The notes under the pieces were generated by a model. The model was not told where the DNA came from and made no database searches. It was given only the letters and a program-made list of their open reading frames with translations. A program made the translations under genes and the position numbers. Below are positions 44,315 through 54,044 of a stretch of 64,000 nt of DNA, in pieces. Origin of the DNA: Paraburkholderia flava (GTDB lineage Bacteria; Pseudomonadota; Gammaproteobacteria; Burkholderiales; Burkholderiaceae); contig NZ_SMRO01000003.1 of the NCBI RefSeq assembly GCF_004359985.1, forward strand, positions 976,206 through 1,040,205, read 5' to 3'. Position 1 is the first letter of the stretch. The number at the start of each line of letters is the position of its first letter.

Positions 44315-47300
44315 ATGACTCAAGATAATCTCAATAATGCGATCACCGCGACGTCGGCAATATGGGGGGGCAAACCTCCTTCTCAGGATGTACTCACGCA
44401 AATCAACAACAGTTCGCTCTTGGTCCAATCAATTAATCAATACGATAATGCCATACAGGATGGAACAGCTGCTCCAATAGGAACATATTTTCCTCAAGAT
44501 GGAAGCGCTTATAGTAATGGAAAGGAAACTATTGTTAATGATAATAATCAAGTGCAAATTTTATTGGGAACAATAATTACTAGTTCAACCGATACGGGTG
44601 TTTATATTTCTGCATTGACTTATGAGATGGGAAAATTTTCTTATTTCAACCAAGGTCAGGAATTATACAATGCCGTTGCGAATCTGAATCCGAATGATCC
44701 CAATTATGGGAATGCTGCAGCAGTAGTAGGAACTACTACGGAGGCTTGGTCGGCCGCCTTCAGCTACCAAGTTCAACAGCAGATGGCTTCCGCTCCAGGG
44801 GGAGCGACGTTTACAATTGATGGAGACGAGCCAGGGCACGCTAATGGCGCTATCGAGCAGACGCTCAACAATGCTTGGCAAGGGCAGAATCTGTCGAACG
44901 CTTCGTCTGCGGATGCCTTTGCGGCTTTGACCACCGCCGCATTGAACGTAATCGGGACATTCCCGGCCATTGGCTCCAATACCTACCCTGAAATTTATCA
45001 GAACAATGCTGTTGCACTCCAAGACGAGTACGGCAGAGCAGGTCTAAATGGCGTCACAACGAATCCACCTGCAGACATCACCGGTATTGTCGTCAATGAT
45101 TCGAATGGCAATCTGAGCTCATCAACGTTGACCTTCCAATCGGGTGAGCACGAAACATTAGCGTTTACCGGTAATCAGGTAAGTTCAGCAACTTATACCG
45201 ATGCATCGGGAAATATTATATCTAATATCTCCTACGTCCACAATGCGGATGGGAGTTATACCTCAACGGTAAAGGACACAACTGGTGCCGTCGTGTCCAC
45301 GCAGCAGTTTTCCAGCAATGGCTCGGAAGTCGATACGGTAACAAACGTCAACACCGCTGCCGATGTCAATGCCAGCGGGGTGACGCTGACCACCAACGCC
45401 AATACCATCGACGTGAATGGGCCAGACTACGACACGACGATTCTTAATGGCGGTCATGTTATCAACGCTCAAGCCGGTGACACGTTTCAACTGACCGGCG
45501 TTGGCTACAACGTGAATTTGTCGGCGACGGGTCCAGCATCGACAATCACGTTTAATGAAAGTACGAGTGCATCAATTGGCTCGGTCAATGGATCAGGCGC
45601 AACGATCAATGTTAACGACTCCAACGACGTGTTTACTCCAATCGACTGGAGTTCTCCCAAGCTTACCTCTCTGGAAAATGCAATCTCAGGAGGCAACAGC
45701 GCAAAGCTCCAAGAATTTGAGCAGTATGCGGATAATTCTCCAGAATATACAAAGGAACTCGACGAGATCGTAGATGGCCAACCTGCCACATTGGGTGCCC
45801 CGACCACGTGGGATACCGATTCAATTGATGTAAATGGATCGAACGACTCAATTTTGAACGCCACTGGGGGTACAACGACCATCACAGGAGATGGCGATAC
45901 ACTAACCTCTTATGGGTTCGGTGGCACGGTTAATGTTTCTGGGCAAGGTGATACGTTTGATGGTTCTAATGTGACCATTAACAGTCAAGACGGCACCTCG
46001 CTTACGGTGGATGGATCGGCCAATTCGGTTAGCGGCGGATCTGATAGCACGATCGATATAGAAGGGTCTGGCGATACCCTGACATCTGTAGGGGGTGGGA
46101 GCACCGTTGATGTTTCTGGTTTTAGTCAAACAGTCGATGCTTCAAGCGCTACAATTAATGGGGAAGGTCAGTTCGCAATTAACGGATCAAGTGATTCTAT
46201 TGACCTGGATGCTCCCGGTGATACTGCAACTGTTAATGGAAGCAGTGACACGATAAATTCTAGTATCCAGGGAAGTGATTTCACAGTTTCTGGTCAAGAT
46301 GACATTCTTAATGTGTCAGGCGGATCAATTGATGACGCAAATGCATCCTCAATTTTGACCGATACGCTCTCTGTTAATGGGTCCGGTGACACTATCTCGG
46401 ATAGAGGAGATGATATTCTGGATGTCAGCGGTGGAAGTAACGTATTAGAGACCGACGCAGGAAGTACAATCGATATTTCTGGTGAAAATAATTCTATCTA
46501 CTCGTCAAGTACCACCGTAGAGGGTCAGAACAGTGACTCATTATATATAACCGGTTCCAGCAATATAGTTTCTGATGGCCAGGGCAGTACAACTACAATA
46601 GACGGTAATGATAATACACTGTCTTCCATTGGCGCTAGCAGTATTGTTGATAACACTGGCCAAAATAACACCATAGACCTTGATGGCAGCAGTTCGACCA
46701 CGAATTTTTCAGCGGGATCCAGTGGGACAGTTGATGGAGCGGGAGACACCGTTAACGGTCAAGGTAGTGATTCACTCACGATCAACGGATCGGGCGATAC
46801 GATTACCGACGGGGCTAGCAGTACGACCAATATTGATGGTAACGACGATACATTGTCGGACGTCGGTGCGGGGAGCACCGTTGGGGTATCTGGGCAGAAT
46901 TACACTGTCGATCTGATTTCAGATAGCAACTCTCTGGTGAATTTGGCAGCAGACTCCAGCGGTACCGTCAACGGGTCAGGAAATACCGTCGATTTAACCG
47001 GCAACGGCATTACCGTCAATGCAAGTGATGACACATTCACTCACGCCGCCGGCATTTCAGGAGATATTGTTGACGGAAGCAACGATTCGGGTGTTATGGG
47101 TGTCTCCGGGTTGGATTACATCGATTCCGATAGCGGCAACCCCACTGGTGGTGGAGATGACGGCGGTGGAGATGACGGCGGTGGAGATGACGGTGGTGGA
47201 GATGACGGCGGCGGAGATGACGGCGGGGGAGATGGCAGTGGTGGCTACTATGGGGGGTATGGATTCTCCGGAAACCGGAATGCGGTCCAGAAGGAGCTGT

Positions 47301-48085
47301 CGGGCGGCAGTATCAGCGGAATCGCGCAATACGATCTGAATCAGGGGAACGACCAGGCAGCTATGGCCGCGCAAGGTGGATTCCGGCAGGCAGCAGAAAT
47401 GGCAAGGGACACCGCTACTTCGGCGGGTACAGGGCCGAATGTACTTGAAGGTGCACGCTGGAGTGCAGACACGATCACGTGGAGTCTCTCCAGTCTGTCA
47501 GGCATCGATGGCGCGTCGTTCAGCGGCCAGATGAGCAGTCAGTACGAAACGGATGTCGAGAATGCATTTGCAACGTGGGCGGCTGCATCCGGCCTCAAGT
47601 TCCAGGAGGTCTCGGACGCTTCGCAGGCTGACATCAACATTGGATGGGGCAATCTGAATACGGCGACGACCGGAGAGGTGGGTTACACCGGCTATCGTGC
47701 TGCTGGCGGAGTGATGTCGTCTGCCGCGATCGAATTGGAGAATCCGACCCAGGATGCGCTGGCAAGCGGAGCGGACGGCGCGCTGACCTATTCGACCGGC
47801 GCCACGCTTTCGCAGGTGCTGCTGCATGAGATCGGCCATGCGTTGGGGCTTGCCGACAATGCCGACCAGGGCTCCGTGATGAACTATGACCTCACGTCAA
47901 CCAACCAGACACTGGACAGCACGGATATCAATGCAATCCAGACACTTTATGGTTCTTCGGCGCAAACGGCGGCGTTGATCCAGGCCATGGCGGGCCAAGC
48001 TCCTTCGTCCTCTGCAAGTAGTACCTCAAACCTTCCGGCAGAACAGGCATCACAGCATGTTCAGTTGGTCGCCGGAACACACTAG
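44315..48085 (+). CDS. Large beta-repeat secreted metalloprotease (metzincin domain), likely type I secretion cargo
   Basis: 1256 residues with no Sec signal. Residues ~1-260 are a helical N-terminal domain. Residues ~360-940 are an irregular parallel-beta repeat built on patterns such as VNGSGDTI, DGNDNTLSS and GSTVDVSG. Residues 945-974 are six GGGDD-type repeats, then YYGGYGF at 978-984. The C-terminal domain (ARWSADTITWSLSS, ENAFATWAAASGLKFQEV, ADINIGWG) is matrixin-like with HEIGHALGLAD at 1171-1181 and the Met-turn SVMNYD (Met1189). The third zinc ligand is Asp1181 instead of the His of serralysins. The 5' two thirds have AT-rich codons, the protease part GC-rich codons. T1SS genes follow. 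Confidence 0.85.
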   Translation: MTQDNLNNAITATSAIWGGKPPSQDVLTQINNSSLLVQSINQYDNAIQDGTAAPIGTYFPQDGSAYSNGKETIVNDNNQVQILLGTIITSSTDTGVYISALTYEMGKFSYFNQGQELYNAVANLNPNDPNYGNAAAVVGTTTEAWSAAFSYQVQQQMASAPGGATFTIDGDEPGHANGAIEQTLNNAWQGQNLSNASSADAFAALTTAALNVIGTFPAIGSNTYPEIYQNNAVALQDEYGRAGLNGVTTNPPADITGIVVNDSNGNLSSSTLTFQSGEHETLAFTGNQVSSATYTDASGNIISNISYVHNADGSYTSTVKDTTGAVVSTQQFSSNGSEVDTVTNVNTAADVNASGVTLTTNANTIDVNGPDYDTTILNGGHVINAQAGDTFQLTGVGYNVNLSATGPASTITFNESTSASIGSVNGSGATINVNDSNDVFTPIDWSSPKLTSLENAISGGNSAKLQEFEQYADNSPEYTKELDEIVDGQPATLGAPTTWDTDSIDVNGSNDSILNATGGTTTITGDGDTLTSYGFGGTVNVSGQGDTFDGSNVTINSQDGTSLTVDGSANSVSGGSDSTIDIEGSGDTLTSVGGGSTVDVSGFSQTVDASSATINGEGQFAINGSSDSIDLDAPGDTATVNGSSDTINSSIQGSDFTVSGQDDILNVSGGSIDDANASSILTDTLSVNGSGDTISDRGDDILDVSGGSNVLETDAGSTIDISGENNSIYSSSTTVEGQNSDSLYITGSSNIVSDGQGSTTTIDGNDNTLSSIGASSIVDNTGQNNTIDLDGSSSTTNFSAGSSGTVDGAGDTVNGQGSDSLTINGSGDTITDGASSTTNIDGNDDTLSDVGAGSTVGVSGQNYTVDLISDSNSLVNLAADSSGTVNGSGNTVDLTGNGITVNASDDTFTHAAGISGDIVDGSNDSGVMGVSGLDYIDSDSGNPTGGGDDGGGDDGGGDDGGGDDGGGDDGGGDGSGGYYGGYGFSGNRNAVQKELSGGSISGIAQYDLNQGNDQAAMAAQGGFRQAAEMARDTATSAGTGPNVLEGARWSADTITWSLSSLSGIDGASFSGQMSSQYETDVENAFATWAAASGLKFQEVSDASQADINIGWGNLNTATTGEVGYTGYRAAGGVMSSAAIELENPTQDALASGADGALTYSTGATLSQVLLHEIGHALGLADNADQGSVMNYDLTSTNQTLDSTDINAIQTLYGSSAQTAALIQAMAGQAPSSSASSTSNLPAEQASQHVQLVAGTH
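47147..47236 (+). repeat. Six 15-bp tandem repeats encoding GGGDD
   Basis: The unit GGTGGTGGAGATGAC is repeated six times in frame with third-position variation; the last unit ends GATGGC. It encodes an acidic, glycine-rich linker between the beta-repeat region and the protease domain. It could change copy number by slippage. Confidence 0.92.
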
Positions 48086-48100
48086 CTGAAGGTTCGGCCA

Positions 48101-48146
48101 CCTCACTCCGCAGGCGATGACGCTCTGTCGCCTGCGGAACGTGAGG
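48101..48146 (+). terminator. Strong hairpin between protease and sulfotransferase genes
   Basis: CCGCAGGCGA (48108-48117) pairs with TCGCCTGCGG (48128-48137), extended by CCTCAC/GTGAGG (48101-48106/48141-48146). No long T-run follows; it may be a partial terminator or mRNA stabiliser that lets the cargo gene be expressed more than the export genes. Confidence 0.7.
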
Positions 48147-48172
48147 CTTAAAGTTTAAATACAAGAGATTCA

Positions 48173-48988
48173 ATGATCACGCGACTGCACTTAATTTCCG
48201 GGTTGCCCCGTTCCGGGTCGACGTTGCTCTGCGCATTACTTCGTCAGAACCCCCGTTTTTCCGCTGCGATGACCAGCCCTGTGGCCCTGCTGTGCGGGAC
48301 CGTCCATGGAAAGATGTGTGGTGGAGAGTTCAGCACGTTCTTTGACGACGGCAAGCGCACGAATATTTTGCGAGGAATATTCGACTCTTACTATCCCGGT
48401 GTTGGTGCCGATCAAGTCATCTTTGATACCAATCGAACATGGACTGGTCGAGCGTCGTTGCTCGCCGCTTTGTATCCTCAGGCACGTATTATCTGCTGCG
48501 TCAGGGAGGTTGGCTGGATTATCGATAGCGTGGAAACCATGTTGGCAAAAAACCCACTCCAGCTATCGAGAATGTTCAACTTCCAGCCCGGCAGCTCCGT
48601 GTACGCACGTGCAGAATCGTTGATGGAGACAGAGCGTGGTCTGATTGGACATCCGTGGAGTACGCTCCGTGAGGCTTGGTTTGGGGTCGAGGCAAAACGC
48701 CTCATCCTGATTTCCTACGATCGCTTGGTTCGTGAACCCGAGAACATCTTGAGGTCCCTCTATCATGAAATCGATGAGGCTTGGTTCGAGCACGATTTTG
48801 AGAATGTGGTGTACGACGAGCCCGACTACGATGCTCACCTCGGCATGCCCGGTTTGCACAAGGTAAGAAGCAAGGTCGAGTACCAATCTAGAAAGCCCTG
48901 CATTCCGCCTGACCTCTTCGCGAAATACGCTGGAACCAACTTCTGGGATAAACCAGAACTCAATACGCGGAAGGTAAAGTTACTTTGA
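48173..48988 (+). CDS. Sulfotransferase family protein (PAPS-dependent), T1SS-linked
   Basis: 271 residues from ATG 48173. The 5'-phosphosulfate loop is clear at residues 9-19 (SGLPRSGSTLL), and a 3'-phosphate-binding region follows (VIFDTNRTWTG, then IICCVREVGWI and LILISYDRLVREPENILRSL). It sits between the large secreted protein and a full set of T1SS genes on the same strand. RaxST of Xanthomonas is a tyrosylprotein sulfotransferase encoded beside T1SS genes raxA/raxB. A role in sulfating the exported protein is therefore plausible, but the acceptor is not proven by sequence. Confidence 0.87.
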   Translation: MITRLHLISGLPRSGSTLLCALLRQNPRFSAAMTSPVALLCGTVHGKMCGGEFSTFFDDGKRTNILRGIFDSYYPGVGADQVIFDTNRTWTGRASLLAALYPQARIICCVREVGWIIDSVETMLAKNPLQLSRMFNFQPGSSVYARAESLMETERGLIGHPWSTLREAWFGVEAKRLILISYDRLVREPENILRSLYHEIDEAWFEHDFENVVYDEPDYDAHLGMPGLHKVRSKVEYQSRKPCIPPDLFAKYAGTNFWDKPELNTRKVKLL

Positions 48989-49037
48989 ACTACGACATGG
49001 GCGATCAGCCCACTGGGCTTCGATAGAGGTACAGCAA

Positions 49038-51176
49038 GTGAACGCCCCCGAGAAGAACGAAGAATTTGTGCAAACGCCGGTCGATCCCGCATTGGCCTGT
49101 CTCGTCGTCATCGCAAGGTTCCACGGTATCGCTACCGACGCTGCACAGCTACGTCACGCTGCAGCGCGTGGGGGGCAGCCCTTCGATGCTGACGCACTGG
49201 TCCTGTGCGCCCGCTCGATTGGTTTGAAGGCCCGTCTCGTTCCCTTGCGGACAGATCGGCTTGATCGCTCGCCACTACCAGTGCTCTGCCTAGACAAGGC
49301 CGGGAACCATTTCATCATTGCACGCCGGGAGGGCGAATCTGTCCTGTCCTTCGAAGCCGGTTCGACTAAACCCACGCTGGTGCCGATAGAGGAGATTACC
49401 CGTCGCTCCACCGGGTACATGATCGTGTTCGCTTCCCGTGCATCTCTCACGGGAGAGTTGGCAAAATTCGATTTCTCATGGTTCATTCCTGCGGTCGTCA
49501 AGTACCGGCGACTGTTGCTGGAAGTCCTGACAATCTCGTTTGTCCTGCAGATCTTCGGACTGGTGACCCCGCTCATGTTCCAGGTGGTCATGGACAAGGT
49601 GCTGGTCAACCGGACCTACAACACGCTCGCTGTGGTTGGCATCACGCTGTTTCTCAGCTCAACCTTTGAGGTGACACTCACTGCGCTACGAAACTACATC
49701 TTCTCGCACACGACGAACCGGATCGACGTTGAGCTTGGCGCACGACTCTTTAAACATCTGATCGCCCTGCCGTTGCCTTATTTCGGAGTGCGGCGTGTGG
49801 GCGACACGATCGCACGGGTACGGGAACTCGAGAGCATCCGGAATTTCCTGACAGGCCAGGCACTGACAGCGGTCATCGATCTGTTCTTCTCGATCGTATT
49901 CATCGCGGTCATGTGTTTCTACAGTGTCTGGCTGACGATCGTGGTTGTGCTTTCGCTTCCGCTCTACGCAGGTGTCTCGGCTGCCCTCATCCCGGCTTTG
50001 CGCTACCGGCTCAACGAAAAATTTTCACGTGGTGCTGACAATCAATCGTTTCTCGTCGAGACGGTGTCCGGTGTGGAAACGGTGAAGTCGATGTCGGTCG
50101 AGCCGCAGTTCACTAAAAAATGGGAAATGCAACTGGCGGCATACGTTGCGTCGGGTTTTCGTGTCACTCAACTCGGTAACGTCGGTCAGCAACTGATCCA
50201 GTACATCGGCAAGCTCGTTTCACTCGGCACGCTCCTGCTCGGTGCCAAACTTGTGATCGACGGCAAGCTGACGATTGGCGAGTTGATTGCGTTCAACATG
50301 ATGTCGCAGCGCGTTGCAGCGCCGGTCCTACGACTCGCCCAGCTCTGGCAGGATTTCCAGCAGGTAGGCATCTCGATGAGCCGGCTGGGCGACATCCTGA
50401 ATACACGAACCGAACTGCGTCAGAGCAGCCAGCCAATGCCTGCCATCAAGGGGGAAGTTCAGTTCGAGCACGTGCGTTTCAGATACCGCCCGGATGGACA
50501 GCCCATCCTTGATGACGTGTCGCTCGATATCCGTGCTGGTCAGGTGATCGGCATCGTCGGCCGGTCTGGATCCGGCAAGAGCACGCTTACCAAGCTCCTG
50601 CAACGTCTTTACGTTCCCGAGCACGGCGCGGTACGCATCGACGGGGTGGACCTGGCGCTAGCTGATCCATCCTGGCTCAGACGGCACATCGGCGTCGTGC
50701 TTCAAGAGAACTATCTGTTCAACCGGTCGGTCCGTGAGAATATTGCGCTCGCCGATCCCGGGGCGCCGATGGCGGCCGTCGTACACGCCGCAAAACTGGC
50801 GGGTGCACACGATTTCATCAGCGAGCTTCCGCAAGCCTACGACACTGCCATAGAAGAGCACGGCGGAAATCTATCTGGGGGACAACGCCAGCGTATCGCC
50901 ATTGCACGTGCGCTATTGACCAATCCCCGTATCCTCATTTTCGATGAGGCGACCAGTGCTCTCGATTTTGAAACCGAACGTGTGATACAGAACAATATGA
51001 AGTCGATCTGCGCCGGCCGCACGGTGATCATCATCGCCCATCGGCTCAGTACCGTGCGCCACGCGAATCAGATCCTTGCGATGGACAAAGGACACATCAT
51101 CGAACGCGGCACGCACGAAACGTTGCTGGCGGCTGGCGGCTACTACGCACATCTTCTTTCCTTGCAGAACGGGTGA
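49038..51176 (+). CDS. Type I secretion ABC transporter (HlyB-type) with degenerate C39 domain
   Basis: 712 residues from GTG 49038. Residues ~15-135 form a C39-like domain in which the catalytic cysteine context is lost (DPALACLVV rather than DCG...), so it should bind rather than cleave cargo. A six-helix membrane domain (FVLQIFGLVTPLMFQVVMDK onwards) follows. The ATPase has Walker A GRSGSGKST near residue 508, LSGGQRQRIAIAR near 613 and ILIFDEATSALD near 632. This is the inner-membrane motor of a T1SS with HlyD and TolC partners encoded next. Confidence 0.95.
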   Translation: MNAPEKNEEFVQTPVDPALACLVVIARFHGIATDAAQLRHAAARGGQPFDADALVLCARSIGLKARLVPLRTDRLDRSPLPVLCLDKAGNHFIIARREGESVLSFEAGSTKPTLVPIEEITRRSTGYMIVFASRASLTGELAKFDFSWFIPAVVKYRRLLLEVLTISFVLQIFGLVTPLMFQVVMDKVLVNRTYNTLAVVGITLFLSSTFEVTLTALRNYIFSHTTNRIDVELGARLFKHLIALPLPYFGVRRVGDTIARVRELESIRNFLTGQALTAVIDLFFSIVFIAVMCFYSVWLTIVVVLSLPLYAGVSAALIPALRYRLNEKFSRGADNQSFLVETVSGVETVKSMSVEPQFTKKWEMQLAAYVASGFRVTQLGNVGQQLIQYIGKLVSLGTLLLGAKLVIDGKLTIGELIAFNMMSQRVAAPVLRLAQLWQDFQQVGISMSRLGDILNTRTELRQSSQPMPAIKGEVQFEHVRFRYRPDGQPILDDVSLDIRAGQVIGIVGRSGSGKSTLTKLLQRLYVPEHGAVRIDGVDLALADPSWLRRHIGVVLQENYLFNRSVRENIALADPGAPMAAVVHAAKLAGAHDFISELPQAYDTAIEEHGGNLSGGQRQRIAIARALLTNPRILIFDEATSALDFETERVIQNNMKSICAGRTVIIIAHRLSTVRHANQILAMDKGHIIERGTHETLLAAGGYYAHLLSLQNG

Positions 51177-51181
51177 TATCG

Positions 51182-52600
51182 ATGTTGCTTCGCCTGCACG
51201 TATTACTCGATCTGCTGCGCCGGTACCGAACCGTCTGGAGTGCAGCATGGAACATTCGCCGTCAACTGGATGGTCCCGCCAGGCTTGAATATGAACTTGC
51301 CTTTCAGCCGGCGCATCTTGAGCTGGTCGAAACGCCGGTGCATCCCGCTCCCCGGTGGACGGCTCGACTGATCATTTTGCTGGTTGCGCTGGCTATTCTG
51401 GTTGCCTGCGTTGCCAGACTCGATATCGTCGCATCGGCGAAAGGAAAACTCGTTCCCGATGCCAGAGTGAAAGTTGTTCAACCCGCAATGACAGGCGTCG
51501 TTCGGGAGATCGCTGTTCAGGATGGTCAACGGGTAAAGGCAGGCGATCTCCTGGTGAGACTCGACACCACCCAGGCTGCAGCAGACGAGGATAAAGCCAG
51601 ATCGTCCAGACTGGATGCGGCATTTGCCGCCGCCCGGTCGCAGGCGCTGCTGACCGCCTTGCAGGCGGGTCGGGAACCGGAAGTCGTCAGAGTTGATGGC
51701 GCGTCCCCTGGGCGCCAGGAAGAGGCGCAACACCTCGTTGACGGAATGTATCGTGAATACGAGGACAAGTTGAATTCCGCAAGGGACGAACTCGCAAAGC
51801 GGGAAGCAGAGCTCGACAGTACACGGCAGGAGATCGCCAAGCTTGCCGCAACGGCTCCCCTCGCCCGTAGCCAGGCCAATGACTACAAGGCGCTGGCCGC
51901 CGACAAATACGTGGCGAAGAATGACTACATCGACAAGGAACAGACGGCGTTGGAGCAAGAGCATGAACTCGATGCCCAGCGTAGCCACGCCCATGAACTG
52001 TCGGCGGGGATAGCGGAGCAACAGGCAGACATTGCGCAGACCATCTCGCAGTTTCGCCGGGAACAGCTCGATGCGCTGGAGAAGGCAAATGAGCAGCTCA
52101 CCCAGAGCAGCAACGACGAAACCAAGGCTCATACCCGAAGAGAATTGCTCAGTCTGACCGCGCCGGTTAGCGGCACGATCCAGCAGCTCGCCACACATAC
52201 GCTCGGTGGTGTCGTAACGACTGCGCAGGCACTGATGGAGATCGTGCCGGACGACGCACTGGAGGTTGAGGCGACTGTCGAGAACAAGGATGTGGGTTTC
52301 CTGAAGATCGGCCAGCGTGCAGCGGTCAAACTTGATGCTTTTCCCTATAGCCGATACGGAATGCTTGAAGGAACGGTTGTTGATCTATCCAACGATGCTG
52401 TACAGGACAGGAAGCTCGGCCTCGCTTTCACTGTTCGCATTCGACTGACATCCAACCGGATGTGGATCGATAACCGGTGGATATCGCTTACGCCGGGTAT
52501 GACCGTGAAGGCGGAGATCAAGACTGGTAGACAAACGGTTGCACAGTATCTGTTAGGCCCACTAGTTGAAGGCGCTCAGGAGAGCATGCGTGAGCGCTAG
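51182..52600 (+). CDS. HlyD family type I secretion membrane-fusion protein
   Basis: 472 residues from ATG 51182, with GGGTGA in front; GTG 51173, overlapping the HlyB stop, is the other option. One transmembrane helix (RLIILLVALAILVACVARLD) is followed by the lipoyl half-motif (VQPAMTGVVREIAVQDGQRV), long coiled coils (residues ~140-320) and the second lipoyl and beta-barrel region (LTAPVSGTIQQLA, EATVENKDVGFLKIGQ). It bridges the ABC motor and the TolC channel. Confidence 0.94.
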   Translation: MLLRLHVLLDLLRRYRTVWSAAWNIRRQLDGPARLEYELAFQPAHLELVETPVHPAPRWTARLIILLVALAILVACVARLDIVASAKGKLVPDARVKVVQPAMTGVVREIAVQDGQRVKAGDLLVRLDTTQAAADEDKARSSRLDAAFAAARSQALLTALQAGREPEVVRVDGASPGRQEEAQHLVDGMYREYEDKLNSARDELAKREAELDSTRQEIAKLAATAPLARSQANDYKALAADKYVAKNDYIDKEQTALEQEHELDAQRSHAHELSAGIAEQQADIAQTISQFRREQLDALEKANEQLTQSSNDETKAHTRRELLSLTAPVSGTIQQLATHTLGGVVTTAQALMEIVPDDALEVEATVENKDVGFLKIGQRAAVKLDAFPYSRYGMLEGTVVDLSNDAVQDRKLGLAFTVRIRLTSNRMWIDNRWISLTPGMTVKAEIKTGRQTVAQYLLGPLVEGAQESMRER

Positions 52601-54044
52601 AGTTTTGTATTGGTTACCCGTGCTTGCAATCGGTGTGGTGTCGACATGTTCGACGCTCGCATATGGCTTCGATCCATTGCGCGCTGAACAGACGATCTCG
52701 CCGAATGCTGCTGCTGGCCTCGTCACGACAGTTGATCCATGTGAATCCGGTCCTCTCAGCGAGCCGCTGACATTGGACGATGCGGTTGCGCGTGCGTTGT
52801 GCCGTAACCCGAAAACCCGTGAAGCATGGGCTGACGTCAAGGCTCAGGCGGCTGCGGTTGGCGTGGCACGAGCATCGTACCTGCCGACTATCACTGGAAA
52901 CTGGCAGGGCGTTCGGGACAATTCCGTCACGGATATTACGGGGCATCCCGAGCTGAGTTCGAACTACGCTGCGACGGTGCGTTCGGAAGGCGTGTCGCTC
53001 AACTGGCTTCTGTACGATTTCGGAGGGCGGGAGGCGGCACTCAGGAATGCATCATCGCTACTGGAGGCGGCGCAGGCTACGCAAAATGCGACATTACAGG
53101 CGACGTTCGCCACGGTTGCCAAAGATTATTACTCGGCCCAGGCGGCTCGTGCGGCGCTGGATGCGGCTCGGGACATCGAGGAGATGACAAGGCAAAGTGC
53201 CACGGTAGCGCAGGCCAGGGTCGACAGGGGGGCTGCCCCCGTCACCGATGCGTTGCAGGCACAGAGCCAGCATGAACAGGCGATACTGAGTCTCGCCAAG
53301 GCCCGGAGTGACGCCCAGTCGTCGATCGGTGCGGTGGCGGTAGACATGGGCTACGACCCCACCGTTATTACCGAAGTGCCTGCTGTGACGGATACTGTGA
53401 TTCCGGGCAGGATTTTTACGCAAGCTCTTGCACAGTTGATCGAAGAGGTGAAGCGGACTCACCCCAGCGTCGTAGCCGCAGAAGCGCAATATGATGCTGC
53501 CGTAGCGAAAGCTGCTCAGGTACGTGCGCAGGGGTTGCCAAGTATCAGTCTCACGGGGAAATACAGCCGGGACAACCAGCCTCAAAGCCTGGGGCTCGGA
53601 CTTCCAACCTTTCCGTCCAGCGGTCACGACGCCTATATCGGCATTCAGGTTTCCATTCCGATCTTCGAAGGATTCGGACGAAACTATCAGATTGATCAGG
53701 CACAGGCCGAAGCAGAACGGCAACTGGATACGCTCGAAGAAACCCGGCTCAAGGTCGCACTGGACGTCTGGGATAGCTATCATGCCCTGGAAGCCGCGTC
53801 GGAAAGCTCAGCTCACAGCAGCGCTCTGCTGGATATCTCCCAGCAGGCCTATATCGCAGCCGAACACCGTTATAGCGTTGGCGTCGGTAACATCCTCGAA
53901 CTGCTTAATACGCAGACGACTCTCGCCAATGCGAAGGAACGCCGGATTCAGACGTTGACCGAATGGGACAATGCCCGGATTGATCTCGCGTCGAAGCTGG
54001 GACGCCTCGATCTATCGTTCACTGCAACGGCAGGAACAAATTGA
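52590..54044 (+). CDS. TolC family outer-membrane channel protein
   Basis: 484 residues from GTG 52590, which has AGGAG upstream and overlaps the HlyD end by 11 bp. A signal peptide (VLYWLPVLAIGVVSTCSTLA) precedes the TolC repeats: LTLDDAVARALCRNPKTREA, SLNWLLYDFGGREAALRNAS in repeat one, and SIPIFEGFGRNYQIDQAQAE in repeat two. It is the outer-membrane duct for the T1SS. HlyB, HlyD and TolC are thus all encoded together, which favours a dedicated system. Confidence 0.94.
   Translation: MSARVLYWLPVLAIGVVSTCSTLAYGFDPLRAEQTISPNAAAGLVTTVDPCESGPLSEPLTLDDAVARALCRNPKTREAWADVKAQAAAVGVARASYLPTITGNWQGVRDNSVTDITGHPELSSNYAATVRSEGVSLNWLLYDFGGREAALRNASSLLEAAQATQNATLQATFATVAKDYYSAQAARAALDAARDIEEMTRQSATVAQARVDRGAAPVTDALQAQSQHEQAILSLAKARSDAQSSIGAVAVDMGYDPTVITEVPAVTDTVIPGRIFTQALAQLIEEVKRTHPSVVAAEAQYDAAVAKAAQVRAQGLPSISLTGKYSRDNQPQSLGLGLPTFPSSGHDAYIGIQVSIPIFEGFGRNYQIDQAQAEAERQLDTLEETRLKVALDVWDSYHALEAASESSAHSSALLDISQQAYIAAEHRYSVGVGNILELLNTQTTLANAKERRIQTLTEWDNARIDLASKLGRLDLSFTATAGTN

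Noticed and set aside
47147..47236. Tandem repeats considered as a CRISPR array or VNTR outside a gene
   Set aside because: The unit is 15 bp, in frame, without spacers, and encodes GGGDD in the protease linker.
44315..48085. Classical RTX toxin with GGxGxDxUx nonapeptides
   Set aside because: The repeats are of the NGSGDT/DGNDNT beta type and do not match the RTX nonapeptide, so RTX was not claimed.
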